Source of the DNA: Heyndrickxia coagulans DSM 1 = ATCC 7050
Lineage (GTDB): Bacteria > Bacillota > Bacilli > Bacillales > Bacillaceae_C
Reading direction: 5' to 3'
Length of the DNA stretch: 49,239 bases
NCBI RefSeq assembly: GCF_000290615.1
Contig: NZ_ALAS01000103.1
Coordinates: forward strand, 1-49,239
Positions 25,139 through 33,568 of this stretch are shown piece after piece (position 1 is the first letter of the stretch; each line of letters opens with the position of its first letter). The notes under the pieces are model-generated. The model had not been told where the DNA came from, searched no databases, and saw nothing but the letters and a program-made list of their open reading frames with translations. The translations under genes and the position numbers were made by a program.

Positions 25139-25467
25139 GTAAGAGCCCCCTCATATCCTTTTCATTATCAAACGTCTTTATTTTATCTGATTTCATGCGA
25201 AGATAAAAGAAGAATGTCGAAAATAAAATTTTGTATCCGGTTTCAATTTTCGACTTTCATCAAAAATCCGGAACAGGGTGCTTTTATTGGAGGAAAGTCC
25301 GGCCATGAGGCTTCAGCTTTTCCGGAAAAAATCCCACCCTTTTGGGGTGCAGGCCCATGGTCACATTTACCATACTTTTTTCCTGTTTTCCTATGCTATG
25401 CTGTACTTAAATATTGCGCCGGCGATTTGGCTTACATATGGATTTTTTCAAAAAGGGTGGGACTGCT
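25139..25467. other. Intergenic region between ykaA and the YhcU-like gene
   Basis: It should hold the divergent promoters of both genes. Short plus-strand frames cross it (for example from 25278) but they have no good start and are not recognisable. GGAGGAAAGTCCGG at 25289 recalls a core RNase P motif, but nothing else of that RNA is present. Confidence 0.5.
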
Positions 25468-25863
25468 GTGAAGATCGTTTATGCTGCTACGGAAGAACAG
25501 ATGGATAAGATCGCGGAACTGGTCCGCCATATGTTTACGGAAGTATTTCCTGATTACTTTACGGATGAGGAGATCATCGCATTCCAGCGCGACAGGGTGC
25601 TTGCCCTGTCGGATGACCTAACAGAACAAATCGGCACTTTAAAAGCAGGGTATCAGATGATTGCCAGCCTGCAGACAATCATTTCTATTTTGGAAACGGA
25701 AGAGCATAAGCGGGACGAGCATTACGCCGGCCTGTTTGAATTTAATAAATTTACGCTTGAACAGTTTGGCTTGCACTTTCCTTTTTCGTTTTCCCATTTT
25801 CAGAAGAAGCATACGGATACGTTTAGCATGTTTAAAAAAGCAGCCAATCGCCTGCTTGTGTAA
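25468..25863 (+). CDS. YhcU-like protein (DUF5365)
   Basis: A 131-residue cytoplasmic protein. I start it at the GTG at 25468, after GGGTGGG, giving MKIVYAATEEQMDKIAELV; the longer open frame upstream lacks a ribosome-binding site. The middle carries AGYQMIASLQTIISILE and the C-terminal half is rich in Phe and His (LHFPFSFSHFQKKHTDTF). From memory this matches B. subtilis YhcU, of unknown function. Followed by a strong terminator, so monocistronic. Confidence 0.75.
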   Translation: MKIVYAATEEQMDKIAELVRHMFTEVFPDYFTDEEIIAFQRDRVLALSDDLTEQIGTLKAGYQMIASLQTIISILETEEHKRDEHYAGLFEFNKFTLEQFGLHFPFSFSHFQKKHTDTFSMFKKAANRLLV

Positions 25864-25865
25864 GA

Positions 25866-25898
25866 AATAATGCCCGGAAAACCGGGCATTATTTTTTT
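25866..25898 (+). terminator. Rho-independent terminator
   Basis: AATAATGCCCGG-AAAA-CCGGGCATTATT followed by T5; nearly symmetrical, so it may also end the convergent thioredoxin-like gene. Confidence 0.93.
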
Positions 25899-25927
25899 GG
25901 GGATTTTTACTTCGCAAGCACGCAGCC

Positions 25928-26410
25928 TTATTTTTTGACATGCGCTTTAAACCATTGGCGGAACTCCTGTTTTGAATGCTCTCCGACAATGCGTGCGGCT
26001 TCTTTGCCGTTTTTGTAATGGACGATCGTCGGTGTCGCTTTGATTTTGTAGTCATCCCAGCCGCTTTCAAATTCAGTCAGGTTAAATTCCTTCAAATCGA
26101 TGCCCATATCTTTCGCGAGCGGTGATACAACAGGCGTAGTCCGTTTGCAATGCGGGCAGGTCGGCATGAAATAATAAACGGTGAACGTTTTGCCGGATTT
26201 TAAATCATGATTCAATTCTTTTGGCAAAATAATATTCTGGTAAAGGGGGTCATCCAGCTGGTCGCGCGTTTCCGCCGATAATTTGCCCACACTTTTTGCA
26301 GGTGCATACGGGTTGTTTTTCGCCTGCCTGGATTGCTTGTACTTTGTGATTCCGGCAATCCCGCCAAAAACAATGAGAACAATGGCCAAAAAAAGGATGA
26401 TTTTTTTCAT
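25928..26410 (-). CDS. Membrane-anchored thioredoxin-like protein with CPHC active site
   Basis: A 160-residue protein with an N-terminal membrane segment (residues 3-20) and an extracytoplasmic thioredoxin fold. The active site is PTCPHCK, the CPHC version found in DsbA-like oxidases rather than the CGPC of thioredoxin; the cis-proline is in IKATPTIVHY. It lies 19 bases downstream of a BdbC/DsbB gene on the same strand, so the pair probably makes disulfide bonds in exported proteins, with BdbC re-oxidising this protein. Its role is therefore like BdbD, though the fold is shorter than BdbD, lacking the long helical insertion. Confidence 0.82.
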   Translation of the reverse strand: MKKIILFLAIVLIVFGGIAGITKYKQSRQAKNNPYAPAKSVGKLSAETRDQLDDPLYQNIILPKELNHDLKSGKTFTVYYFMPTCPHCKRTTPVVSPLAKDMGIDLKEFNLTEFESGWDDYKIKATPTIVHYKNGKEAARIVGEHSKQEFRQWFKAHVKK

Positions 26411-26429
26411 TATAATCCTCCAGTTGTGT

Positions 26430-26858
26430 TTAATGAGAAGCGCGAGCCTGCTTCCAAACGATGAGACTTGAAATAAAAATCAGCACAAACGCTGTGAGAG
26501 CCAAAAAGGGGATGGTGATAAAGCCGAACCAGTTGATGTATTCCGACGTACAGGGGATGCGGCCGCATGCAGGAAGCCTGTCCGAAAAAAAGGCAAGTTT
26601 TTGCAGACAGTAATGGTAAAGTGACACACACATGCCGATTCCGGACAAAACAGCGGTATAAAGCGACATGCGGTAATCTTTCCTGGCAACGGCAATCCCG
26701 ATCAAGACCGTCATCGGATACATGAGAATGCGCTGGTACCAGCACAGTTCACACGGTTCATACCCTTTAATTTCTGAAAAATAAAGACTGCCGAGCGTGG
26801 CAACCACCGAAACCGCCCAGGCAAAAAACCAAACCTCTTCCCTCCGTCCTCTACTCAA
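26430..26858 (-). CDS. bdbC: Disulfide oxidoreductase BdbC/DsbB family
   Basis: A 142-residue protein with four hydrophobic helices. The first redox pair is CELC in YEPCELCWYQRI, which is the DsbB family signature followed by the quinone-contacting Arg; the second pair is in the loop ACGRIPCTSEY. It transfers electrons from the extracytoplasmic thiol oxidase to quinone. The start is a TTG with AAGGAGGT six bases upstream. Paired with the thioredoxin-like gene downstream. Length fits BdbC. Confidence 0.92.
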   Translation of the reverse strand: MSRGRREEVWFFAWAVSVVATLGSLYFSEIKGYEPCELCWYQRILMYPMTVLIGIAVARKDYRMSLYTAVLSGIGMCVSLYHYCLQKLAFFSDRLPACGRIPCTSEYINWFGFITIPFLALTAFVLIFISSLIVWKQARASH

Positions 26859-26918
26859 CCCCTTACCTCCTTTTCATCAATCCCTTCCTTGTAAATTATA
26901 GTATCCAACCCAAAAAAT

Positions 26919-27061
26919 GAAAAGCGGAGGCGACTGTTTAGCCCCGGCCGGCGAAGTTTCGGCCGGAATGAAGCCCCTACTTCATGACGGACGGATTATT
27001 CGACCCTAGGGGCTAGGAGCCACAGCTGGACAAAGAAAAGCGGAGGGCGTTTGCCCGTGGA
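26919..27061 (+). repeat. Palindromic intergenic repeat (REP-like) flanked by AAAAGCGGAGG direct repeats
   Basis: AAAAGCGGAGG occurs at 26920 and 27037 in the same orientation, each followed within 20 bases by a GTTT-GCCC-like string. Between them are two inverted repeats: CCGGCC...GGCCGG (26944-26966) and AGCCCCTA...TAGGGGCT (26972-27015). I recall similar AAGCGGAGGCG elements scattered in Bacillus and Geobacillus genomes. It lies between bdbC and a GDSL gene; no transposase is present. Confidence 0.6.
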
Positions 27062-27160
27062 CGGTGCAATCACTTGTCGAATCAGCCCGGCAAGTTTACA
27101 ATAAATGATGTCTATCGTTCTGACTTTTTGCATGATTATGCATTCAAGGGAGGGTCTCAA

Positions 27161-27862
27161 ATGAAAATTGTTTGTTTCGGGGATAGTATTACAAGAGGTG
27201 TAACTTGTATAAAAGGAAGGCTCCGGATTTTAAAAGACAATTATCCCGCAGTGCTTCAGCGGTATTTTGGCGACAGCAGCACAGAGATTGTCAATAAAGG
27301 GGTGTTCAATGATAATTCCGACCTGCTTGTCCAGCGTCTCGGCAAAGATGTAATCGGCGAGCATCCCGATGTCGTGCTGATCTGTATTGGCGGTAATGAT
27401 TGCAATTTCAAATGGAACGAAGTAGCAGAGAGACCAGATGATACGCATGTCCCGGTTGTGCCCCTTGAGCGTTATGCGGACAATATCAGGCATTTAGTCA
27501 AAAATGTAAAAGAACAGGGCATTACGCCCGTTTTGCTAACGCTGCCGCCGCTTGACCCGAAACGCTACTACCAGTCCATCAGCGCCCGCTTTGGGAAAAG
27601 CATCGGCCACTGGATTGGATTGTCGGGCGGCATTGAACACTGGCACGGCCAATATAACAGGTGCCTGAAAAAATTCATCAAACAGTTGAACGTCCCGGCC
27701 ATTGATGTTCGGACAGCGATCAAAAAAGCCGGTGACCTGAAGGGCCTCATCAGTGATGATGGCATCCATTTAACAGCAGAAGGTTATAAAGTAATGGCGA
27801 AAAAAATTTATACGGACTTAACTGCACAATTTGCCGGGCAAAAAGCCGGGAGCGGAATTTAA
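27161..27862 (+). CDS. Cytoplasmic SGNH/GDSL family hydrolase
   Basis: A 233-residue hydrolase, unlike the first GDSL protein in lacking a signal peptide. I start it at the ATG at 27161, six bases after AAGGGAGGG, giving MKIVCFGDSITRGVT directly; the longer frame from 27074 has no ribosome-binding site. Block I is FGDSITRG with the nucleophilic Ser, block III is IGGNDCNF, and the catalytic Asp-His pair is in SDDGIHLTAEGYK. It probably deacylates a carbohydrate or other small ester. Monocistronic with its own terminator. Confidence 0.88.
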   Translation: MKIVCFGDSITRGVTCIKGRLRILKDNYPAVLQRYFGDSSTEIVNKGVFNDNSDLLVQRLGKDVIGEHPDVVLICIGGNDCNFKWNEVAERPDDTHVPVVPLERYADNIRHLVKNVKEQGITPVLLTLPPLDPKRYYQSISARFGKSIGHWIGLSGGIEHWHGQYNRCLKKFIKQLNVPAIDVRTAIKKAGDLKGLISDDGIHLTAEGYKVMAKKIYTDLTAQFAGQKAGSGI

Positions 27863-27964
27863 GAAATACAAGCAGGCAGGAGGGGTTCCTGGCCGGCCGT
27901 TCCAGAGCGTCACAGATGCTGCCCACCCCTTGCACAAAACAAACCAACCATATTTGCGATCAAG

Positions 27965-27985
27965 AAGGCCGGTACCGGCCTTTTT
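27965..27985 (+). terminator. Rho-independent terminator of the GDSL gene
   Basis: GGCCGGTACCGGCC is a perfect palindrome flanked by AA and TTTTT, about 100 bases after the stop codon. The rest of the 300-base gap to the acyltransferase holds no gene I can support. Confidence 0.8.
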
Positions 27986-28170
27986 GCAATGCTGTTAAAA
28001 ATCATCTTGGTTTAAATGAATTTTTACCGTTTTGTAATATAAAGTTTGTATAATAGGAACCGCAGGGTTTCCTGCATGAATATTGATTCATTTTGCCGTG
28101 CAGGGGGTATAGAAAACGAAAGGCGTCGACATCGCAATACTTGCTGTACAACAGGAACGGAGGATGGCAG

Positions 28171-29154
28171 ATGTCAGCAGCAAAAAGAAATTCGTATTTT
28201 GACAATGCAAAATTTATTCTGATTTATCTTGTCGTTCTCGGGCACCTGATCAGCCCGTTTAAAACCGAAGACAATTTCCTCTTTACGCTGTATACCGTCA
28301 TTTTCCTGTTTCATATGCCGGCATTTATTCTTATTTCAGGCTATTTTTCAAAAGCATACCGAAAAAAAGGCCATATTTCAAAATCTTTTAAAAAGATTTT
28401 GGTTCCGTATTTCATTTTTCAATGTATTTATTCCGTTTATTATTATTATACAGGCGAAGAATCGCACCTGACGGTAAACTTTCTGGAACCGCACTGGACA
28501 TTATGGTTTTTGCTGAGTTTGTTTTTTTGGAACCTTATGCTCCATTTGTTTGCCCGTTTCCACTTTTTCGGTCTTGCGGCTGCGGCAGCGCTCGGCATTG
28601 GGATTGGCTACTGGGATGAGGCCGGAAGTTTTCTGAGCCTCTCCCGCACATTCGTATTTTTTCCGTATTTTTTGCTCGGCTTTTTGCTGGAAGGAAGGCA
28701 TTTGCAAAAAATCCGCAATATTCCTTACGCGCCGGTGGCTGGCATTTTGATCCTGTGTGCCATCACGCTTGCAACCGGCCAGTTTTTCCCGAAAGATGCC
28801 GTGCCGTGGCTCCTTGGCAATACTTCTTACGCAGGCATGGGGATGGAATACTGGTTTAGCGGGCTGATCCGGCTGGCCCAATATGCTGTCACGCTGCTTG
28901 TTATTCTCGGGTTCTTCCTGTTAATCCCGAGCAAAGGGTACAAGTGGACAAAAATCGGCGAGCGCACGCTTTATGTGTATTTGCTGCACGGTTTTATCAT
29001 AAAGACAATAGAGGCAGCCGCTTCCCCCAATGTGCTTGACTGGCTGGCGGACAATTACCTGCTGCTGATTGTCTTTTCACTTGGCATCTGTTTATTTCTT
29101 GGCAGTTATTATATCCGGAAATTTACAAGGCCAATTATTGAACTCCGGTTGTAA
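28171..29154 (+). CDS. Acyltransferase 3 family membrane protein (YkrP/OafA-like)
   Basis: A 327-residue multi-pass membrane O-acyltransferase. Near the N-terminus YFDNAKFILIYLVVLGHLI contains the family's conserved DNAK and the HL in place of the usual catalytic H region; FHMPAFILISGYFSKA is the second family motif. About ten hydrophobic segments follow. Such proteins acetylate or otherwise acylate cell-surface sugars, teichoic acids or peptidoglycan. The ATG at 28171 lies seven bases after CGGAGG; the longer open frame starts in the leader. Substrate unknown. Confidence 0.88.
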   Translation: MSAAKRNSYFDNAKFILIYLVVLGHLISPFKTEDNFLFTLYTVIFLFHMPAFILISGYFSKAYRKKGHISKSFKKILVPYFIFQCIYSVYYYYTGEESHLTVNFLEPHWTLWFLLSLFFWNLMLHLFARFHFFGLAAAAALGIGIGYWDEAGSFLSLSRTFVFFPYFLLGFLLEGRHLQKIRNIPYAPVAGILILCAITLATGQFFPKDAVPWLLGNTSYAGMGMEYWFSGLIRLAQYAVTLLVILGFFLLIPSKGYKWTKIGERTLYVYLLHGFIIKTIEAAASPNVLDWLADNYLLLIVFSLGICLFLGSYYIRKFTRPIIELRL

Positions 29155-29167
29155 AAAATAAAACATC

Positions 29168-29210
29168 TGAAAAGTGGCGGAAAATCAAATGATTTTTCGC
29201 CGCTTTTTTG
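29168..29210 (+). terminator. Bidirectional terminator between the acyltransferase gene and spoVR
   Basis: AAAAGTGGCGGAAAATCA pairs with TGATTTTTCGCCGCTTTT, followed by TT. A very stable long stem between convergent genes. Confidence 0.85.
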
Positions 29211-29269
29211 GTATGCCACCCCCCAGGCATAAAAGCCGTTTTTGCATGGAGCGGGGGGCTCGTGCTTTT

Positions 29270-30679
29270 TTACATGTATTTCCGTTGCACGCTTCTTCCG
29301 TCATAAGAGAAGACAATCGGCTTTTCTTCCACAACCGTTTCGAGGTGGACATTTCTGCCCCATAACTGGTAAAGGTAGGGCAGCACTTTTTCCAGGTATT
29401 TTAAATCAAGTTCAATGCCTTCATACCAGTGTTTAATATACAACTCCCCGTTTTTCCGGTAGTCTCCGTCCGTGACGGTTAAATAAGGAAAACCGCCGTT
29501 TACGCGCATATTGACAAGCTGGTCACGTACATGCTCCCACTCTTTGTCCACCACTTTATAGTCCCGCCCCTGTTTTTGGAACAAGTACATATCTTCCCTT
29601 GTAGCCAGTTCTTTCGTCAAGTAATTGCGCAGAAATGAAATATCACTTTCAATTTCGCGCACTTCGAATATTTTTTCGCGCCCGGTCCCTGGCCGTACAC
29701 CCCGTTTTTTCATTTCTTCCGTCGGGTTGTTCCAGCGTTCTTCAATATCTTCAAAAATTTTGATCCCCAAATAATAGGGATTGATGCCAGTTTTGGATGG
29801 CTGGACAACGCTCGCATTCAGTTTCGCATATTCAATTGCTTCATCCGTCGTCAAATCAAGTTCGCGCATGATCCGCTGATGCCAGAAAGAGGCCCAGCCT
29901 TCATTCATGATTTTTGTCTCGAGCTGCGGCCAGAAATAGAGCATTTCTTCGCGGATCATGGTCATAATGTCGCGCTGCCATTCCGTCAATTCCCGGCTGT
30001 ATTGTTCAATAAAAAGGACAATATCTTTTTCTGGCTGCGGCGGAAACTTTCTGGTTTTTTTCGCCGCTTTCTGTCCCGGCTTTTTCTCATCAAGCGACCA
30101 CAATTCATCATACGGCCCTTCTTTGCGTTTCGGTTCTTCATCCCATTCTTCCGCATCTTCCATGGTCCAGTTCAATTTCGGCCGCATGAGCGACGGATCG
30201 ATATGTTCTTCAATTGCCAGCACGGAATCAATAAATTGTTCCACTTCCTTTTTGCCGTATTTCAGCTCATATGCCCGGATTCTTTCCGCCGTTGCAGACA
30301 TGCTCTCCACCATATCCCGTTTCGTATTTTGAAAGCGGACATTGTTTTTGAAAAAATCGCAATGCGCCAAAACATGCGCCACAATCAGCTTATTTTGGAC
30401 AAGCGTGTTGGAATCCAGCAAAAAGGCGTAGCACGGATCAGAATTAATGACAAGCTCATAAATTTTACTCAGCCCGAGGTCATACTGTAACTTCATTTTG
30501 AAAAACTGCTTGCCGAAACTCCAGTGCGAAAATCTGGTCGGCATGCCGTAAGCGCCAAAAGTATAAATAATATCCGCCGGGCAGATTTCGTAGCGCATCG
30601 GGTAAAAATCAAGCCCGAAACCGGACGCGATTTCCGTTATCTCATCAATCGCATATTGCAGGCTTTCATGATCATGCAT
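29270..30679 (-). CDS. spoVR: Stage V sporulation protein R
   Basis: A 469-residue cytoplasmic protein, the length of B. subtilis SpoVR, needed for spore cortex formation and made in the mother cell. It has no known enzymatic domain; the conserved stretches are [20 protein letters not shown], the His-rich [10 protein letters not shown] and the [14 protein letters not shown] motif. The start is the ATG at 30679, eight bases after GGGGAGG; the open frame continues upstream without a start signal. SpoVR, PrkA and YhbH are co-inherited in many bacteria (ycgB, yeaG, yeaH in E. coli), and all three occur in this window. A possible 87-residue gene lies 23 bases upstream. Confidence 0.96.
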   Translation of the reverse strand: MHDHESLQYAIDEITEIASGFGLDFYPMRYEICPADIIYTFGAYGMPTRFSHWSFGKQFFKMKLQYDLGLSKIYELVINSDPCYAFLLDSNTLVQNKLIVAHVLAHCDFFKNNVRFQNTKRDMVESMSATAERIRAYELKYGKKEVEQFIDSVLAIEEHIDPSLMRPKLNWTMEDAEEWDEEPKRKEGPYDELWSLDEKKPGQKAAKKTRKFPPQPEKDIVLFIEQYSRELTEWQRDIMTMIREEMLYFWPQLETKIMNEGWASFWHQRIMRELDLTTDEAIEYAKLNASVVQPSKTGINPYYLGIKIFEDIEERWNNPTEEMKKRGVRPGTGREKIFEVREIESDISFLRNYLTKELATREDMYLFQKQGRDYKVVDKEWEHVRDQLVNMRVNGGFPYLTVTDGDYRKNGELYIKHWYEGIELDLKYLEKVLPYLYQLWGRNVHLETVVEEKPIVFSYDGRSVQRKYM

Positions 30680-30702
30680 GAAATGTTCCTCCCCTTTAAA
30701 AG

Positions 30703-30966
30703 TCACCCTTTTTTCCAATGTATGAACGGAAGGGAAAAAACATGAGGACACGAAGAAGGATTTTTCGCATGATCCGCGAAATGAAAACATCCTGCGCACG
30801 AGCAGGCACCGCCATTTCCGGGACTGTGAGATCCAAATGATTCGTCCGGCTGCATGGAAGCTTGCCGCGGGCTGAAAACCGGAAAAATACGTTCCAAATG
30901 ATAACAGCCTTTCGTTTCCCGCAAGGCAAGTTTTTCAACGCGCAAAATCAATAAAAACACATACAA
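30703..30966 (-). CDS. Possible small Cys/His-rich protein directly upstream of spoVR
   Basis: An 87-residue frame starting at TTG 30966 with AAAGGAG nine bases upstream and ending 23 bases before the spoVR start codon. The N-terminus is hydrophobic ([15 protein letters not shown]), and the C-terminal part has a cysteine/histidine cluster [17 protein letters not shown] followed by SSCPHVF, suggestive of metal binding. Codon choice looks like that of neighbouring genes. I do not recognise the protein, and overlapping frames exist, so it may be spurious. If real, it shares an operon with spoVR. Confidence 0.4.
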   Translation of the reverse strand: MYVFLLILRVEKLALRETKGCYHLERIFPVFSPRQASMQPDESFGSHSPGNGGACSCAGCFHFADHAKNPSSCPHVFSLPFIHWKKG

Positions 30967-30990
30967 TAATGCTGACTCCTTTTATTAGGG

Positions 30991-31011
30991 TTTGCTTTTT
31001 AATAAAGCAAA
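30991..31011. promoter_or_regulatory. Inverted repeat in the divergent promoter region
   Basis: TTTGCTTT-TTAAT-AAAGCAAA is an 8-bp perfect inverted repeat located in the short space between the minus-strand spoVR unit and plus-strand yhdB. It could be a shared operator. Confidence 0.35.
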
Positions 31012-31034
31012 TGCACAAGAAAGGGGGAGCCGGG

Positions 31035-31304
31035 ATGAATCCCATTGATTATGACCGCGCTTTATATTACACACACCGCTCGCAATGGGATAATTTGCTG
31101 ATTTTGATGGTGCGGACGAAAGATGATTTTCTTTCCAAAAAAATTGAGCATGTTTTACATGCTTATCATTATTCGCATGATTATAACGTCATTGAAAGAT
31201 GCCTGTTTGCATTGCACCGCTATATTGATCATGCCAACGAAATGGCGGACCGGAGCGGGGCGGCGGAACCGGGTTTTCTGTACCAAAGCGGGGGCCATGC
31301 CTGA
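31035..31304 (+). CDS. yhdB: YhdB-like small protein
   Basis: An 89-residue soluble protein starting at ATG 31035 after AAGGGGGAG. It begins MNPIDYDRALYYTHRSQWDN and continues LLILMVRTKDDFLSKKIEHV, which I recall as the pattern of B. subtilis YhdB, an uncharacterised protein encoded near spoVR. The tail GAAEPGFLYQSGGHA is variable. The 3' end of the gene contributes the first arm of its terminator. Confidence 0.75.
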   Translation: MNPIDYDRALYYTHRSQWDNLLILMVRTKDDFLSKKIEHVLHAYHYSHDYNVIERCLFALHRYIDHANEMADRSGAAEPGFLYQSGGHA

Positions 31305-31325
31305 AGAAGGCGCCTCCGCTTTTTT
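31287..31325 (+). terminator. Probable terminator of yhdB
   Basis: AGCGGGGGC pairs imperfectly with GCGCCTCCGCT, followed by T6. The 5' arm lies inside the coding sequence. Confidence 0.6.
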
Positions 31326-31386
31326 GCTTCCCCATTGTCCTGGTGCCCGGCTTCATTCCGGGCGGATGCGGGGTATTCAGCTGCCC

Positions 31387-32337
31387 TCATTTCAGCCAGC
31401 CTTTTTTGTAAAACCAGTAAGTCATGCCGACGCCGATCAGAAACATCACAATAAGAGTGACGAAATAGCCGTATTTCCATTCCAGTTCGGGCATATATTT
31501 GAAATTCATGCCGTACACCCCTGCAATAAAAGTCAAAGGCATAAAAATCGTGGTGAAAATGGTGAGAATCTTCATTACCCGGTTCGTTTGGTGCGAGTTT
31601 AAAGACAAATAACTGTCACGGATATCGGTCGTAAACTCACGATTAGACTCCACCATCCCGGATAGTTTTAGCAAATGGTCATGGATGTCATGGAAGTACG
31701 CGAGCTTTTTCTGAATGCCGGGAACCGAATGGGAATTCAGCATCCGGTAGACAAGATCCGTCATCGGCATAATTGTGTTCCTCAACACAAGCAAATCATG
31801 CCTTGTTGCATACAGGCTTGCAAGCAGTTCCTCCATCGATTCATTTTTTGAATTGTCTTCAATTTCATTCAGACGGTCTTCTATCTTATACAAATAAGGA
31901 AAATAATGATCAACAATCTTGTCCAGCACTTCATAAAGAATAATCGCAGGCCCCCATCTGCCCGGTTCATCCGTTTTTTTCAGTTTATCCCGCACTTCGC
32001 TGATTTCTTTTGACGGGAGATGGTGAAAGGTCACGGCAAAATGCTCCCCGAGAAACATGTTCAATTCTTCTTTCTGCAGCCTGTTGGGATTAAGGCTTTG
32101 GAACACAAAAAAGACATGGTCTTCGTAATAATTCAGTTTCGGCCGTTGCAGCTTATGCATACAGTCTTCGATGGCCAGCGGATGGAAACCGAGCGGATTG
32201 CGCAGTTTTAAAATTTCTTCTTCCGAAGGCTGGTCGAAATCAATCCAATACCATTTCCAGCCGCTCCCTTCCAATTCTTCAATGGAAGCCGGGGCTTTCA
32301 GTACATTTTCTTTTGTCATCGCCATAATATGTATCAT
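31387..32337 (-). CDS. corA: CorA family magnesium/divalent cation transporter
   Basis: A 316-residue protein with the CorA layout: a long soluble N-terminal funnel domain, then two C-terminal membrane helices. The signature YGMNF at the end of the first helix forms the selectivity entrance, followed by FKYMPELEWKYGY and the last helix. It forms a pentameric Mg2+ (or Co2+/Ni2+) channel. The start is uncertain: the ATG at 32337 lies ten bases after AAAAGGA, while an upstream GTG at 32358 lacks a site. It is convergent with yhdB. No M-box riboswitch is seen upstream. Confidence 0.92.
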   Translation of the reverse strand: MIHIMAMTKENVLKAPASIEELEGSGWKWYWIDFDQPSEEEILKLRNPLGFHPLAIEDCMHKLQRPKLNYYEDHVFFVFQSLNPNRLQKEELNMFLGEHFAVTFHHLPSKEISEVRDKLKKTDEPGRWGPAIILYEVLDKIVDHYFPYLYKIEDRLNEIEDNSKNESMEELLASLYATRHDLLVLRNTIMPMTDLVYRMLNSHSVPGIQKKLAYFHDIHDHLLKLSGMVESNREFTTDIRDSYLSLNSHQTNRVMKILTIFTTIFMPLTFIAGVYGMNFKYMPELEWKYGYFVTLIVMFLIGVGMTYWFYKKGWLK

Positions 32338-32610
32338 AAACAGGCACATCCTTTTCACATGGGGTTTGCCAATCTTCCGTTTAGCATTATTTTACTATGT
32401 CGCAGACGGCCTTGCATTAAATCAAAATGAAAGGCGGTTCGCCCGTCCTTTTGCCGGGATTACGGGCGCAAAAAAGATGGGCATCCGCTGCGCCGAAAGC
32501 GGCAAGAACATAAACGTCACGGCCATTTATGCCGGGTCCGGCAGAAAAGCCAGCCGCAAAGACAGGCGCCCGTGCTGTTAAAACAAGAAAAAGCGAAAGG
32601 ATGATGAAAA

Positions 32611-33315
32611 ATGAAACCGGTGATCGGTATTACATGCAGCGCCAATCAAACTTCCCAGTATTTGGCCGATGACTACATCAAGGCTGTCCGCATGGCGGGC
32701 GGCGTCCCGGTATTGCTTCCGGCCGGCGGGGAAGAAGACATCCCTTTATTATTGTCCAAAACGGACGGAATCCTGCTTTCCGGGGGAGGGGATGTAGATC
32801 CATCCTGGTTCGGGGAAGAGCCGGTTCCAGGGCTCGGTGAAATTGAGCCCGGCCGCGACGCATTTGAGATTGCGCTATGCCGGTTTGTGGTCCAGGCGGA
32901 TATGCCGCTTTTTGCTATTTGCAGGGGCATCCAGATTCTCGCTGTTGCATCCGGCGGGGATATGTTCCAGGATATTTATAGCCAGGGAAAACCCCCGCTA
33001 TTACAGCACAAACAGCGGGCTGCCCGTTCACATCTTTCCCACACGGTCCATGTTTTGCCGGGAAGTTTACTGGAAAAGTGGGCAAAAAGCGCAACAATTA
33101 AAGTGAACTCCTTCCATCACCAGGCAGTCCGGACCGTGAAAGCGCCGCTTGCGGTTTCCGGCCGTGCGCCTGACGGGATCATTGAAGCGGTGGAAAATCG
33201 CAACGCCCGTTTTATGCTTGGTGTCCAGTGGCACCCTGAAGCTTTGGCCACCATACAGGATCCTGTTTCCTTGAACCTTTTTTCCGCTTTTATCGCTTCC
33301 TGTAAAAACATTTAG
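32611..33315 (+). CDS. Class I glutamine amidotransferase-like peptidase C26 (PuuD-type gamma-glutamyl hydrolase)
   Basis: A 234-residue hydrolase. The nucleophile elbow is AICRGIQIL (Cys near residue 105), and the catalytic His-Glu pair is in GVQWHPEA; PVIGITCSANQ at the N-terminus and FHHQAVRTV are further C26 motifs. Known members split gamma-glutamyl bonds, for example gamma-glutamyl-GABA. AAAGGATG precedes the ATG. It sits 253 bases upstream of a murein-peptide uptake operon; because murein contains a gamma-D-glutamyl bond, a role in trimming imported wall peptides is possible, but this is inference. Confidence 0.88.
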   Translation: MKPVIGITCSANQTSQYLADDYIKAVRMAGGVPVLLPAGGEEDIPLLLSKTDGILLSGGGDVDPSWFGEEPVPGLGEIEPGRDAFEIALCRFVVQADMPLFAICRGIQILAVASGGDMFQDIYSQGKPPLLQHKQRAARSHLSHTVHVLPGSLLEKWAKSATIKVNSFHHQAVRTVKAPLAVSGRAPDGIIEAVENRNARFMLGVQWHPEALATIQDPVSLNLFSAFIASCKNI

Positions 33316-33434
33316 TCCGCTTTATTGTAATCGCGCTTTCCTTATCGCTTTTTGCAAACCGGAAAAATTTGCAGGCTCTTGCTTAACTCCTGACTTCTGC
33401 CGGTGGCGGACAAGAAAAAAATAAAAGCGATTTC

Positions 33435-33449
33435 CATATTCCGAAAATA
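33435..33449 (+). promoter_or_regulatory. CodY-box-like site upstream of the dpp operon
   Basis: CATATTCCGAAAATA matches AATTTTCWGAAAATT at 11 of 15 positions (the centre base also differs). The B. subtilis dpp operon is a classic CodY target, so nutritional repression here is plausible. Confidence 0.45.
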
Positions 33450-33485
33450 TTACTATTGTAGAATTAAAATAAATATTGAATGCTA

Positions 33486-33514
33486 TTGAATTTTTCGCCT
33501 ATTTAGTATATAAA
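33486..33514 (+). promoter_or_regulatory. Candidate sigma-A promoter of the dpp operon
   Basis: TTGAAT (33486-33491), 17-base spacer, TATAAA (33509-33514), 55 bases before the dppB start codon. Confidence 0.55.
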
Positions 33515-33568
33515 TAAAAATATAAACACAACAGTATGCCCATTTTAAACATGAGAAGGTGTCTGCAT

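Noticed and set aside
25289-25302. GGAGGAAAGTCCGG resembles the conserved core of RNase P RNA
   Set aside because: No other part of RNase P RNA (P4 partner, specificity domain, expected 400-base length) is present nearby.
32171-32581. 136-residue plus-strand frame overlapping the corA start
   Set aside because: More than half is antisense to corA; the rest is basic and unrecognisable without a start signal.
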